The notes: generated by a model from the sequence alone, not told the origin. Positions 32,365-41,219 are shown, counted from the first letter of the stretch. The stretch is DNA of 42,981 nt from CAIKZY01 sp044374195 (GCA_044374195.1 JBILOY010000019.1:1-42981), one strand, 5' to 3'. Program-made: numbers and translations.

Positions 32365-34140
32365 TCACACCTGGCTGAGGCTTAGAATCGGCAGTAGGCA
32401 TGCGGTTGTGGTGCGGGCATCCAGTCGCGTTCGACTCCAGCTGATTGAAGCCTCGTCGAGAAGCGCGGAGCCGAGCCCGTAATGGGTCAATGTGAGGTCG
32501 CTGCCGCCATCGTCGATCACGGCGAGAGACAAGGTCCGGGCATCCGCAATTTCGAGTTTCACATCAATCTCACGTGCGCTTCCGTGCCTGACGCTGTTGA
32601 AGACAAGTTCGGGGATGAGGTCGTTCACCGCCCTCGCGGTGAGTGGGTCGCCCGCTAGAGAGGCTCTTGCCAGCGGATCGATGGCGACGTTGATGTGCAC
32701 CGTCCCGGACCAGTTGCTCTGCGTGAGTGCGATGACCCTGTCGATCGGATCAGGTTCGGCGTCATCGGGGTTCAAATCGCTGATCATCTGGAGGACGTCG
32801 GCTTGCAGCGATTCCAGCAGCTCAATGTCATCAGTGCCTTGTGCTACAGCGCGGTCCAATCGCAAGAACGCGGCGGAGAGCGATGCCTGCACGCGCCCGT
32901 GGAGGGCATGGGCGAGGGCACGCTCACGCTGCCGATACCGCTCGCGGGCGCGAGCAAGCATCCAACGGAGATTCTCCGTCGCGGCACGCAAGTCCGACTC
33001 CAACTGCAGGTTCTGATCCCGGGCGGCTTCGGCGACTGCCAGTGGGGCGCTGATGAGTAGGGCGAAGATGGGCGTGAAGATCACGAAGAGGAGCGGGCGC
33101 GGTTGGCCCTGCATGTAGGGCAGTGTCGCCAGGCCCAGCACTGCGCCACCCATGACAACCGCGATGACGAACATCACTGCTTTGGCCCCCGCCCCGCTCT
33201 TGGCGGTCAGCCAGATCGCTCCTCGTCGTAGGAGCCAGAACGCGGGGACTACCACGATCAACGTCGCAGTAAACCAAGCGGCAGATGGTGCGCCGTAGCG
33301 GGAATAGTTGAATGGAATTCCCAACCCGATGAGTATGAGTGTGACGATGACAGGATGGATACGGGTTGGATTTAGGCCCTCTCGTAATGCAAGCAGCCAG
33401 TTGACCTTCCTCGTTTCCAAGACCGACTGTGGGGCCACCCATCCCGGTGGCTGGGCAGCGAGCTGGTGGCTGAGTGGCCGCACGACATCATCGATGGTCA
33501 CCCGCAATCTCTCCCGGAGCTGGGACGAATCCGAGACCTGGAGTCCGCCAAGGCTTTCGAGGATCGACTGCCGGATCTCCTCGGCGGCCCGATCGCCCAG
33601 CAGCACCAAATCCCGCTGGGCCGACTGCTGGAGAACGACAAGTTGGTCGCGGTCGGCCTCGAGTTGTCGGCGTCGGGACTGCAGCCCGCGCACTTCACTG
33701 ACCAGGAACCACAGGATCATCGTCACGACCGTCATATGGCTGACCGACACCACGATTCTGAAGGTCAGATCCAGCGCATCCGTCACGTCGATGAGCACCA
33801 ACAAGAACGCGAAGGCCGCTCCGCGAACAGCTGCACCCACGGCCACGGATACAGCAAGCAGCCAGTTCCAGTCCCTCGCAGGGACGCGTGGGCAGATCAT
33901 CCGCCAGGTGAGGTACGGGAAAGCGAACATGAGCGCCTGGAGGGCGACGAGCAGCAGGAGGCGCAAGGCGATAGCGACTATTCCCTCTCCTCGAGCGGCT
34001 CCCTCGCCGAACTGGATGATGATGGCCCAGAGTGAAGTCAGGGCGAAGACAGGCAGCGACAGAAGTGCCTCGGGCATCAGTGTGATGCGACGCGTTGACA
34101 TCCCTCGCACGCTCCATCCGTCACCCACGTCATTCGACAC
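32365..34140 (-). CDS. Eight-TM sensor histidine kinase with a repeated layout
   Basis: 591 aa. TM block 1 (helices about 27-45, 58-78, 92-118, 128-148), a cytoplasmic helical segment (150-255), TM block 2 (about 263-278, 288-304, 320-342, 349-370), then a HisKA_3-like helix with LAHALHGRVQ (His414 the likely phosphoacceptor) and an HATPase domain with N-box ELVFNSVRHG (N515), DDGG (543-546) and GLGSALLDE (555-563). The segment 160-200 resembles a phosphoacceptor helix without its His. GTG 34140 chosen for AAGGGG upstream; ATG 34101 is possible. No periplasmic sensor domain, so the signal may be in the membrane. Confidence 0.85.
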   Translation of the reverse strand: MSNDVGDGWSVRGMSTRRITLMPEALLSLPVFALTSLWAIIIQFGEGAARGEGIVAIALRLLLLVALQALMFAFPYLTWRMICPRVPARDWNWLLAVSVAVGAAVRGAAFAFLLVLIDVTDALDLTFRIVVSVSHMTVVTMILWFLVSEVRGLQSRRRQLEADRDQLVVLQQSAQRDLVLLGDRAAEEIRQSILESLGGLQVSDSSQLRERLRVTIDDVVRPLSHQLAAQPPGWVAPQSVLETRKVNWLLALREGLNPTRIHPVIVTLILIGLGIPFNYSRYGAPSAAWFTATLIVVVPAFWLLRRGAIWLTAKSGAGAKAVMFVIAVVMGGAVLGLATLPYMQGQPRPLLFVIFTPIFALLISAPLAVAEAARDQNLQLESDLRAATENLRWMLARARERYRQRERALAHALHGRVQASLSAAFLRLDRAVAQGTDDIELLESLQADVLQMISDLNPDDAEPDPIDRVIALTQSNWSGTVHINVAIDPLARASLAGDPLTARAVNDLIPELVFNSVRHGSAREIDVKLEIADARTLSLAVIDDGGSDLTLTHYGLGSALLDEASISWSRTRLDARTTTACLLPILSLSQV

Positions 34141-34244
34141 AAGCAGCCCCTTGGCTCTGGCCTACTTTCGCCGGTCAGTATCTCGGATTCGACTGGAGGT
34201 GGCCTTGGTGCATGAAAGTGCGGGGGAGTCGGGGTCGTCCGGGA

Positions 34245-34262
34245 GTGAGGGAAATCCCTCAC
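34245..34262. promoter_or_regulatory. Perfect 8-bp inverted repeat, candidate response-regulator site
   Basis: GTGAGGGA (34245-34252) and TCCCTCAC (34255-34262) flank AA. It lies between the divergent kinase and phosphoesterase genes, centred about 48 bp before the predicted transcription start of the latter, a usual activator position. Confidence 0.5.
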
Positions 34263-34289
34263 GGCGAGTGGAGGGGAGGCGACTCGCCC

Positions 34290-34295
34290 TAGCGT
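34290..34295 (+). promoter_or_regulatory. Probable -10 box of the phosphoesterase-aquaporin operon
   Basis: TAGCGT, the same hexamer as at the Ppx gene, but 59 bp from the ATG. Transcription would begin near 34302, leaving a leader with the SD GAAAGG. Confidence 0.45.
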
Positions 34296-34354
34296 CGCCC
34301 ATACGCAGGCTTTGTTGGGGGCGAGGCTGCTGATCCCATCGAGAAAGGGCTGCC

Positions 34355-36037
34355 ATGACAAAGTACACCAACGAGAACGCCATGGATCATGTGATCTTGG
34401 TGCTGTTCGAAAACCGATCGCTCGACAACATGCTCGGTCACTTGTACGGCCCTGCTGACGGCAAGACCTTTGAAGGCGTCGTCGGCAAAGATCTCTCGAA
34501 TCCCGTGCCGGCCTGGGCCGAGCATCAGCCGCCGGATGGCAGCGGTGTCGTGCGGTATCACGCTGCAACCGACATGGATTCGCCGAATCCGGATTCCGGC
34601 GAGGAGTACTTCCACACCAACGTTCAACTCTTCAACACCCTTGATGATCACAACAGGGGGAAGATGGGCGGGGATGTCACCGCGCCGTGGAACGCACCGG
34701 CTCCGCACACGAAGCCGACGATGGATGGATTCGTCACCGACTACATCAGCGCGTTCATTCCTCAGATGGATCGTCAGCCCACCTTTGAAGAGTACGCGCA
34801 GATTATGACGGGCTATCTGCCCGAGGATATTCCGGTACTCAGCGGTCTTGCGCGCGACTTCGGTGTCTTCGACCACTGGTATTCAGAGGTGCCGTCGCAG
34901 ACCTTCATGAACCGGTCATTCTGGACCGCGGCAACCTCGTCGAACATCACCATCAATCATCCAGTGTCGAACTTCATCAACTACAACACCGCCGAGACGA
35001 TCTTTGATCGACTCGAGGCGCATGGCAAGACCTGGAAGGTCTATGTCATGGAGCCGTGCCCGGTGTCGTTCGCTGGCCTGATCCACATGCCGAGACTGAA
35101 GGATAAGTTCTCGACGAACTTCGCCCCGTTCTCGCAGTTTGAGAAGGATGCGAAGGAAGGGACGCTGCCGAATTTCTCCTTCATCGAACCGAATCTGTTC
35201 GCGGGGCATGGCGATTACCATCCGGCAGCGGATCGCGCGATGGTGCCGGGCGACGTTGTCATTCCTTTCGATCCTCCCTCATCGATCCTGGCGGGCGAGC
35301 TCTTCCTGGATCGGCTTTACAAGGCTTATCGATCGATGAAGAGTGAGACCGGCGCCAACATTTACAACACCACGTTGTTCATCGGCTGGGATGAGCCAGG
35401 AGGCACGTTCGACCACGTGCCACCGGGGGATGTTCCCCCGCCCGATCCCAACGCCGGCCCGGGTCAGTGTGATTTCGCCTTCGACCGTTCCGGCTACCGG
35501 GTGCCAGCGATCGTTGTTTCGCCGTGGGTTGAGTCAGGCTCGGTGTACAACGACGAGCACCGTCATACATCGATGATCGCTACCTTGCGCAAGTTGTGGA
35601 ATCTGGGTGACGCCTTCACCGCACGCGATGCCATTGCCAGGCCCTTCGACTACGTGTTCACCCGGGAAACGCCACGTGAGCCGAAGGATTGGGCGGCTAT
35701 CAACGCCCGTCCTGCGCCGGAGTATCACGTGAACTGGGAGTACACGAACCACTCGCTCAGTGCGCTGGGCAAAGCGGCAACACCGGGCATCATCGCCCAG
35801 TTGAAGGCTCATGGCGTCGAGATCCCGGCTGATGTTGACACGCCTGGTTTCGCCTTGACTCCGCAGATCGCATGGAGCCTCGTCGAGTTGGCCTCCTACC
35901 ACCTGTTCCCGCCTTTGGCGCCGTCAAAGAAGACGATCGATTCCATGATGAAGCAACTCAGGGAACAGGTTGCTCAGGCAGTGCAGGTGGCAGCCGCGCA
36001 GCAACCGGCCGTAGTAGGTGCGGGGGCCTCAGCGTGA
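34355..36037 (+). CDS. Phospholipase C/acid phosphatase-type phosphoesterase without a signal peptide
   Basis: 560 aa of the phosphoesterase family that includes bacterial phosphatidylcholine phospholipases C and AcpA. Metal and catalytic motifs are intact: FENRSLDNMLG at 18-28 (E19, N20, S22) and WDEPGGTFDHVPPGD at about 345-359 (D346, E347, D353, H354), plus PNFSFIEPN. Relatives are normally exported by Tat; this protein starts MTKYTNENAMDHVILVLFEN with no leader, so it appears cytoplasmic or uses an unseen route. SD GAAAGG supports the ATG. Its TGA overlaps the aquaporin GTG. Substrate unknown. Confidence 0.85.
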   Translation: MTKYTNENAMDHVILVLFENRSLDNMLGHLYGPADGKTFEGVVGKDLSNPVPAWAEHQPPDGSGVVRYHAATDMDSPNPDSGEEYFHTNVQLFNTLDDHNRGKMGGDVTAPWNAPAPHTKPTMDGFVTDYISAFIPQMDRQPTFEEYAQIMTGYLPEDIPVLSGLARDFGVFDHWYSEVPSQTFMNRSFWTAATSSNITINHPVSNFINYNTAETIFDRLEAHGKTWKVYVMEPCPVSFAGLIHMPRLKDKFSTNFAPFSQFEKDAKEGTLPNFSFIEPNLFAGHGDYHPAADRAMVPGDVVIPFDPPSSILAGELFLDRLYKAYRSMKSETGANIYNTTLFIGWDEPGGTFDHVPPGDVPPPDPNAGPGQCDFAFDRSGYRVPAIVVSPWVESGSVYNDEHRHTSMIATLRKLWNLGDAFTARDAIARPFDYVFTRETPREPKDWAAINARPAPEYHVNWEYTNHSLSALGKAATPGIIAQLKAHGVEIPADVDTPGFALTPQIAWSLVELASYHLFPPLAPSKKTIDSMMKQLREQVAQAVQVAAAQQPAVVGAGASA

Positions 36038-36879
36038 GCAACGCGGAGTTGAATGACAGTGACGTAGAGAGCTCCAACTTTTGGCCCCATCTGGGGCTGT
36101 CCGGGCTCCCGAAGAATGTTGTCGAAAGACTCACCGACTTCAACAACCCGAAGCAGGAATGGCGTCGGTTGTTCTCGGAGGTCATGGGCACGTTCCTCCT
36201 GCTTCTTGTTGCCGCAGGCTCGGGGCTGATGAATGCCGCATTCGGTGATCCGATTTCTCGCACTGCCGCTGTCGTTGCCCCGGGTCTCATGGTGATGGCC
36301 ATGATCCTCTTCATGGGGCGAGTCTCCGGGGCTCACTTCAACCCAGCGGTGAGCGTGGCGTTCGCTCTGCGAGGTGATTTCCCATGGCGTCGGGTGCCTG
36401 GCTACATCGTCGCCCAGTTCACTGGTGCGGTCCTGGCAGTGCTACTCCTGCAGACGGTCATCGGTGAATCAGCTTCCAATGGTGGGACCTATCCAGCGCA
36501 GTCCACCACGCACCTTGCGGCGTTCGTGATGGAGGTGATCCTCACCTTTGGACTCGTCAGCGTGATCCTCGGGACAGCATCAGGGGCCCAGAACATCGGC
36601 ATCATCGGCGCACTTGGTGTGGGCGGGTACGTCGCTTTGGCTGGACTGTGGGCGAGCCCGCTGTCGGGTGCATCAATGAACCCCATGCGCTCTCTTGCAC
36701 CCGATCTCGTCGCTAATGACTTCACCGCCTATTGGGTGTATCTCGCGGGGCCGCTGTTGGGTGCCGCGATCGCCGTGCTTGCCGCGTACATGTTGCGTGG
36801 GCGTGGCGGAGGCCTCGCTGGTTCGCAGGCGGCCCAAGGTGGACTGTTCACCCAGCAGAAGAACCCAGGCAAGGCCTAA
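36034..36879 (+). CDS. Aquaporin-family (MIP) channel
   Basis: 281 aa. A 45-residue hydrophilic N-terminal extension precedes six TM helices. First pore motif NPA at 103-105 (SGAHFNPAVSVAF); the second is NPM at 216-218 (SGASMNPMRSL), where Ala is replaced by Met but the following R219 of the selectivity filter is kept. Likely passes water or small neutral solutes. GTG overlaps the phosphoesterase stop (GTGA), so the two are co-translated. Confidence 0.88.
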   Translation: MSNAELNDSDVESSNFWPHLGLSGLPKNVVERLTDFNNPKQEWRRLFSEVMGTFLLLLVAAGSGLMNAAFGDPISRTAAVVAPGLMVMAMILFMGRVSGAHFNPAVSVAFALRGDFPWRRVPGYIVAQFTGAVLAVLLLQTVIGESASNGGTYPAQSTTHLAAFVMEVILTFGLVSVILGTASGAQNIGIIGALGVGGYVALAGLWASPLSGASMNPMRSLAPDLVANDFTAYWVYLAGPLLGAAIAVLAAYMLRGRGGGLAGSQAAQGGLFTQQKNPGKA

Positions 36880-36950
36880 GTCACGGGAGACAAAGTCGGG
36901 TCGCGCGCATTAATGGCCCCGACTGCGCTTGCGGTGCGGTTTCATTACCT

Positions 36951-37940
36951 ATGACTTCCGTTCGACAGCAGACCAAGACGCTCGCCTTTGATGTTGTGCT
37001 CATGGTCGTCGCAGGCTTCGCGCCCGCGATTGTGATGGGTTTTGCCGGCTGGTCGAACGGTGTCAACGTCGCCATTCTTTCCGGCCTCGCCATCTTCATT
37101 GCGTGCATGGGTGGCACTGGCTGGCGCACGGGACTGTTCGTCTCACTGCCATTTGCGATCCTCGCCGGCCTCGCCGACTGGGCTGGCTCCACCGCGGTGT
37201 GGGCGGCAATCGTCCTCGCCTTTGCCGCGTTCCTGCGTGGTTACGCAGCCAAGGCAGGAATGCATGACGCCCTCATCATGACGGTGATTTCCCTGGGCTT
37301 CATCGCCGCATCACCACCTCAATCCAACTCGTCGCTTGCTGCGCCGTTGTTCGTGGCCCTCGTTGCTCTCGGCGCATCTGCGTGGGCGACCCTAGTCATG
37401 TATCTCTTGCGCCACAGACTGCATCAGCATCAGCACACCCGACTCGATCCAACTCGGGTGTTGACGTTCAGTCTCGTGCTTGCTTTTCTCGTCGGAGCAG
37501 CCACGTGGGCCGTGGTCGCCCTGGATCTCGGTCACACCGGTGGCTGGATCATCCTGACAATCGTCGTGGTGTTCCAGCCGTCGCTCGGAGCCGGATTCAC
37601 GAAGGCTGCGCATCGTGCCGCTGGTACGGTCCTCGGATTTCTCATCGCGATCCTTGTAGGTTCACTGGTTCCCGGGGGTCCACTGCTATCTGTCATCGGC
37701 ACTGTCTTCTTGATGGTCGCCTTCTTCTTCATGCTCCAGGGACGTCCCTACTGGCTGTATGCCACGGTGCTAACGCCTGCGATCGTCCTGCTGGAGAGTT
37801 CGGGTTCAACAGTCGACACGGTGGCGGAGGAGCGGCTCGGGGCCACGCTGATTGGTGTTGCGGTCACGCTCATCGTGATGCTCGCGCTTGTGCCTTTCTC
37901 TACTCGCCTATTCGGGGCATCGCCTGCAACCACGAATTGA
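36951..37940 (+). CDS. FUSC-family integral membrane protein
   Basis: 329 aa with about ten TM helices in two blocks (about 15-155 and 180-315) split by a His-rich loop (LRHRLHQHQHTRLD). The second block GGWIILTIVVVFQPSLGAGFTKAAHRAAGTVLGFLIA is the FUSC/aromatic-acid-exporter-like signature. Probably an exporter or envelope protein; substrate unknown. ATG 36951 is chosen at the start of homology; TTTCAT lies 5 nt upstream, a weak leaderless candidate. A 7-bp inverted repeat (AGTCGGG/CCCGACT, 36894-36924) in the gap to the aquaporin gene could attenuate read-through. Confidence 0.8.
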   Translation: MTSVRQQTKTLAFDVVLMVVAGFAPAIVMGFAGWSNGVNVAILSGLAIFIACMGGTGWRTGLFVSLPFAILAGLADWAGSTAVWAAIVLAFAAFLRGYAAKAGMHDALIMTVISLGFIAASPPQSNSSLAAPLFVALVALGASAWATLVMYLLRHRLHQHQHTRLDPTRVLTFSLVLAFLVGAATWAVVALDLGHTGGWIILTIVVVFQPSLGAGFTKAAHRAAGTVLGFLIAILVGSLVPGGPLLSVIGTVFLMVAFFFMLQGRPYWLYATVLTPAIVLLESSGSTVDTVAEERLGATLIGVAVTLIVMLALVPFSTRLFGASPATTN

Positions 37941-37970
37941 TGGGAGCGCCCGCGCATCCTTGCCCAAGGA

Positions 37971-39062
37971 CTACATGAAGCGTTCGAGAATGCTGGACTC
38001 AGCAATTCTCGAGAGGCCCTCGCGCACTGAGCGTGCCCTGGCCTCGCCGACGCCCTCGACCCGCTGAAGATCATCGATCCCTGCGCCGAGGAGCCGCTGC
38101 AGGCCGCCAAAGTGAGCGACGAGGCGGTCAGTAATGACTTCGGAGAGTCGCGGTACTCGGGCCAGGATGCGGTAGCCGCGAGCCTGCACCGACTGGTCGA
38201 GTAGATCGACACTGCCGGCGAACCCATATGCGCCGGCGACGAGGCCGAGATCCAGCAGCTCATTCGCGCTGAGTGCATCAAGCTGAGCGAGGGCAAGTTC
38301 GACCCCCTTGCGCTTCTTATTCGCCGTGGCAGCTAGGTAATCGCGCACCAGGAGCACGCGATCACTCTCGACACCCGCGACTAGCTCACCGAGCTGAAGA
38401 CTCAGCAGACGACCTTCGACGCCAAGCTCGACAACGTAGCTTTCGATCTCGCTGGCGATGCGACGCACCATCTCCAGGCGCTGCGAGGTGGTCGCGATAT
38501 CGCGCACGGTCACGAGATTCTCGATCTCGAGTGCGAAGAGCGAGGAATCGACTTCGTCGAGCCTGGACTTGTAGCGCTCGAGGGTGGCGAGTGCCTGATT
38601 AGCGCGGTTGAGGATCTCCGAGGTGTCATCGAGCACGTAACGACGACCGTCGACGTACAGGGCAATGATGTTCATCGACTTGCTGACGCTGATGACGGGG
38701 TAGCCGGTCTGGCGCGACACTCGGTCAGCGGTGCGATGCCGGGTGCCAGTCTCATCTGTGGCGAGCGAAGCATCAGGTACGAGTTGAACGGCAGCACGCA
38801 CAATCGTGGAGCCGGCTGTATCGAGAATCACTGCGCCGTCCATCTTCGAGAGTTCGCGCAGGCGGGTTGCGGAGAACGGCACGTCGAGGGTGAAGCCGCC
38901 GTTGGCAATGCTTTCGACCGAGCGGTCGAATCCGAGAACGATCAGTGCACCGGTGCGGCCACGCAGGATCCGCTCGAGGCCATCGTTGAGTTCGGTGCCC
39001 GGCGCGACCCGCGCGAGGATCTCCTTCAGGCGCGCATCGAAGGATGTCTCGGCTGGGGTCAC
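37971..39062 (-). CDS. disA: DNA integrity scanning diadenylate cyclase DisA
   Basis: Makes cyclic di-AMP from two ATP and halts on branched DNA. 363 aa. Diadenylate cyclase domain (about 10-150) with DGA at 75-77 and GTRHRTA at 106-112; a helical linker; C-terminal helix-hairpin-helix (about 320-350, VEGVGEARARSVREGL). GTG start with TAGAGT ending 6 nt upstream, so disA has its own promoter despite following radA by only 16 bp. Ends 30 bp from the convergent FUSC gene. Confidence 0.97.
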   Translation of the reverse strand: MTPAETSFDARLKEILARVAPGTELNDGLERILRGRTGALIVLGFDRSVESIANGGFTLDVPFSATRLRELSKMDGAVILDTAGSTIVRAAVQLVPDASLATDETGTRHRTADRVSRQTGYPVISVSKSMNIIALYVDGRRYVLDDTSEILNRANQALATLERYKSRLDEVDSSLFALEIENLVTVRDIATTSQRLEMVRRIASEIESYVVELGVEGRLLSLQLGELVAGVESDRVLLVRDYLAATANKKRKGVELALAQLDALSANELLDLGLVAGAYGFAGSVDLLDQSVQARGYRILARVPRLSEVITDRLVAHFGGLQRLLGAGIDDLQRVEGVGEARARSVREGLSRIAESSILERFM

Positions 39063-39068
39063 ATCCTG

Positions 39069-39074
39069 ACTCTA
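39069..39074 (-). promoter_or_regulatory. -10 box of disA (leaderless)
   Basis: On the minus strand TAGAGT ends exactly 6 nt before the GTG at 39060-39062. It overlaps the very end of the radA-disA gap. Confidence 0.55.
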
Positions 39075-39078
39075 ATAG

Positions 39079-40452
39079 TCAGCGAGAGCTCAGAGCCGCA
39101 CTGAGCGTGCCGACCTCGATGATGCCGCTGACCTTCGAGTCGAGTCGCTCGCGGGTGCCCTGCGGCACCAGGATCCGGCTGTATCCGAGTCGGCTTGCCT
39201 CCGCGATGCGTTGGTTGATCATTGGCACCGCGCGGATATCGCCGGAGAGGGTGACCTCGCCGATCGCAGCCATGTCGGCGGGCAGTGCCTGGTCGCGGGC
39301 GCCGGAGGAGATGGCCAGGCAGATGGCCAGGTCTGAGCCTGGATCAGAAAGCTTCATGCCGCCGACGGTGGCGACGTAGACGTCCTTGTCGTAGAGCTTG
39401 AGACCGGCGGCGCGTTCGGTGACCGCGGTCAGCATTGCCACGCGTGAGGTATCGAGACCCGAGACTCCGCGGCGCGGATTCGGATTCGTGGTGGGCGCGA
39501 TGAGCGCCTGGATCTCGGCGAGCAGCGGGCGACGTCCCTCGATGGTGACGGTGACACAGGTGCCGGGCACCGGAGCATCGCGATGGCCGCGGAACAAAGC
39601 GCTGGGGTCAGGTACCTCGCGCATACCGGTGTCGGTTTGTTCGAAGCAGGCGACTTCATCGGCTGGCCCATACCGATTCTTGATCGCACGCAGCAGGCGT
39701 AGCGAGGTGTGGCGATCGCCGTCAAGGGAGAGCGTGGTGTCGACGATGTGCTCGAGCGACCGCGGGCCGGCGATCGTCGAATCCTTGGTCACCTGACCCA
39801 CCAGGCAGATTGCGATACCGCGCGACTTCGCGACGCGGGTCAAGACCTGTGCGACCTCCATCACCTGAGTGACCCCGCCGGCGCGACCTTCGATGTCAGC
39901 CGAGGCAACTGTCTGAACAGAGTCAATGATGACGAGGGGGATATCGGGGCCGTGATGATCGAGGTGGCCGATCACGACAGCCAGGTCGTTGTCGTCAGCG
40001 AGCAGTAGGTGCTCACTCGAGGCACCGATACGGCGTGCGCGCACTGCGATCTGCTCGACAGACTCCTCCGCGGAGATGTAGAGGGTCGGCTTGCCGGTGC
40101 GCCGAGCGACGGAGTCGGCGACAGTGAGAAGCAGCGTGCTCTTGCCCGCGCCAGGCTCGCCTGCGAGCAGGAGTACTTGCCCGCGCACCAGGCCGCCACC
40201 GACCACGCGATCGAATTCGGAGATACCGGACTGCATACGCGGGGGCGAGGCACTCGCTGTGACCTCGGAGACCTGGCGCGCACCCTTGCTCGGTGCGCGA
40301 CCGGTGGTCGATGACTTAAGGCCCACAGTTGTTGCTGCTGCAGGGATCTCAATCACTGTGCCGAATTCACCGCACTTGGAGCAGCGGCCCTCCCAGCGCA
40401 GTGCGGTGGCGCCGCATCCGCTGCATGAGTATTTCGGCCCGGCTTTCGCCAT
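39079..40452 (-). CDS. radA: DNA repair protein RadA
   Basis: RecA-like ATPase that processes recombination intermediates by branch migration. 457 aa. Zinc finger C10, C13, C24, C27; Walker A GEPGAGKST (98-106); RadA-specific KNRYGPADE; C-terminal Lon-type fold domain with the serine-site region in GLKLYDKDVYVATVGGMKL. ATG lies 2 bp after the upstream gene's stop, so it is probably co-transcribed with it. RadA is known to partner DisA in c-di-AMP control. Confidence 0.97.
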   Translation of the reverse strand: MAKAGPKYSCSGCGATALRWEGRCSKCGEFGTVIEIPAAATTVGLKSSTTGRAPSKGARQVSEVTASASPPRMQSGISEFDRVVGGGLVRGQVLLLAGEPGAGKSTLLLTVADSVARRTGKPTLYISAEESVEQIAVRARRIGASSEHLLLADDNDLAVVIGHLDHHGPDIPLVIIDSVQTVASADIEGRAGGVTQVMEVAQVLTRVAKSRGIAICLVGQVTKDSTIAGPRSLEHIVDTTLSLDGDRHTSLRLLRAIKNRYGPADEVACFEQTDTGMREVPDPSALFRGHRDAPVPGTCVTVTIEGRRPLLAEIQALIAPTTNPNPRRGVSGLDTSRVAMLTAVTERAAGLKLYDKDVYVATVGGMKLSDPGSDLAICLAISSGARDQALPADMAAIGEVTLSGDIRAVPMINQRIAEASRLGYSRILVPQGTRERLDSKVSGIIEVGTLSAALSSR

Positions 40453-40454
40453 GG

Positions 40455-41213
40455 CTACTTCGGGTCTGCCGGATGCAGCATGAGCGAGAGGTTGCCCGGC
40501 GATGCCTTCATGAGCGCCAGACGCTCCTCGCAGATCTTCACGAGTTCGTCGTACCCCTTCTGGCCGATGAGCGCGACGAGTTCGTCCTTGGCGTAGATAT
40601 ACACGGGGTTTGCGCCATTGTGCGCCTCGGTATTACCGCTGCAGTACCAATCGAAGTCGTGTCCGCCTTCACCCCAGCCCCGGCGGTCGTACTCGCTGAT
40701 CACGACGACCGTGCGCTCCTTGCCGTCTTCATATTCGAGGTTCTCGTAGCTGCGACGCATGGGAAGCTGCCAACAGACCTCGGGCTTGGTCTCGATGAAG
40801 GAGATGCCCTCCTGAGTTGCGAGCGTATGAAGCGCGCAGCCGAATGGGCCGTCGAAATCCTTGCGATTGTGGAAGATGCACGCACCGTCGACGACGCGGG
40901 TCTTGCGCGCACCATCTTCGGTCTCGACCCAGCCCTTCTTGGCTCCGATGTCATGGAACTGCCAGATATCGGGGGTCAGCATCTCGACGTAGCGCTTGAC
41001 CCGCTTCTCGTCCTTCTTCTCGGAGAAGTGAGCACCGTGGCTGCAGCAGCCATTGTCGGGGCCGTCCTTGTAGATGCCCTTGCAGCCGTTCCCGAAGATG
41101 CAGTTCCAGCGCGAGGTCAGCCAGGTGAGATCAGCTCGAATCATCTGCTCATCGTCATTAGGGTCGACGAACTCAACCCACTGGCGCGGAAAGTCAAGGG
41201 GTACCTCAGGCAT
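40455..41213 (-). CDS. Cys-rich cytosolic protein, putative metal-binding
   Basis: 252 aa without signal or TM. Nine Cys concentrated in CIFGNGCKGI, DNGCCSHGAHF, GACIFHN, FGCALH and VCWQLP, with nearby His, recalling the Zn/Fe-chelating YkgJ/DUF3109-type proteins. Cluster or metal is not determinable. The ATG at 41213 is chosen because TAGGCT ends 6 nt upstream; the GTG at 41219 would touch that hexamer. Directly precedes radA on the same strand. Confidence 0.7.
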   Translation of the reverse strand: MPEVPLDFPRQWVEFVDPNDDEQMIRADLTWLTSRWNCIFGNGCKGIYKDGPDNGCCSHGAHFSEKKDEKRVKRYVEMLTPDIWQFHDIGAKKGWVETEDGARKTRVVDGACIFHNRKDFDGPFGCALHTLATQEGISFIETKPEVCWQLPMRRSYENLEYEDGKERTVVVISEYDRRGWGEGGHDFDWYCSGNTEAHNGANPVYIYAKDELVALIGQKGYDELVKICEERLALMKASPGNLSLMLHPADPK

Positions 41214-41219
41214 TTGCAC

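Noticed and set aside
33308..34333. 341-residue plus-strand open frame opposite the histidine kinase
   Set aside because: Composition is Ser/Arg/Thr-rich shadow sequence, while the minus strand shows clear HATPase and TM segments.
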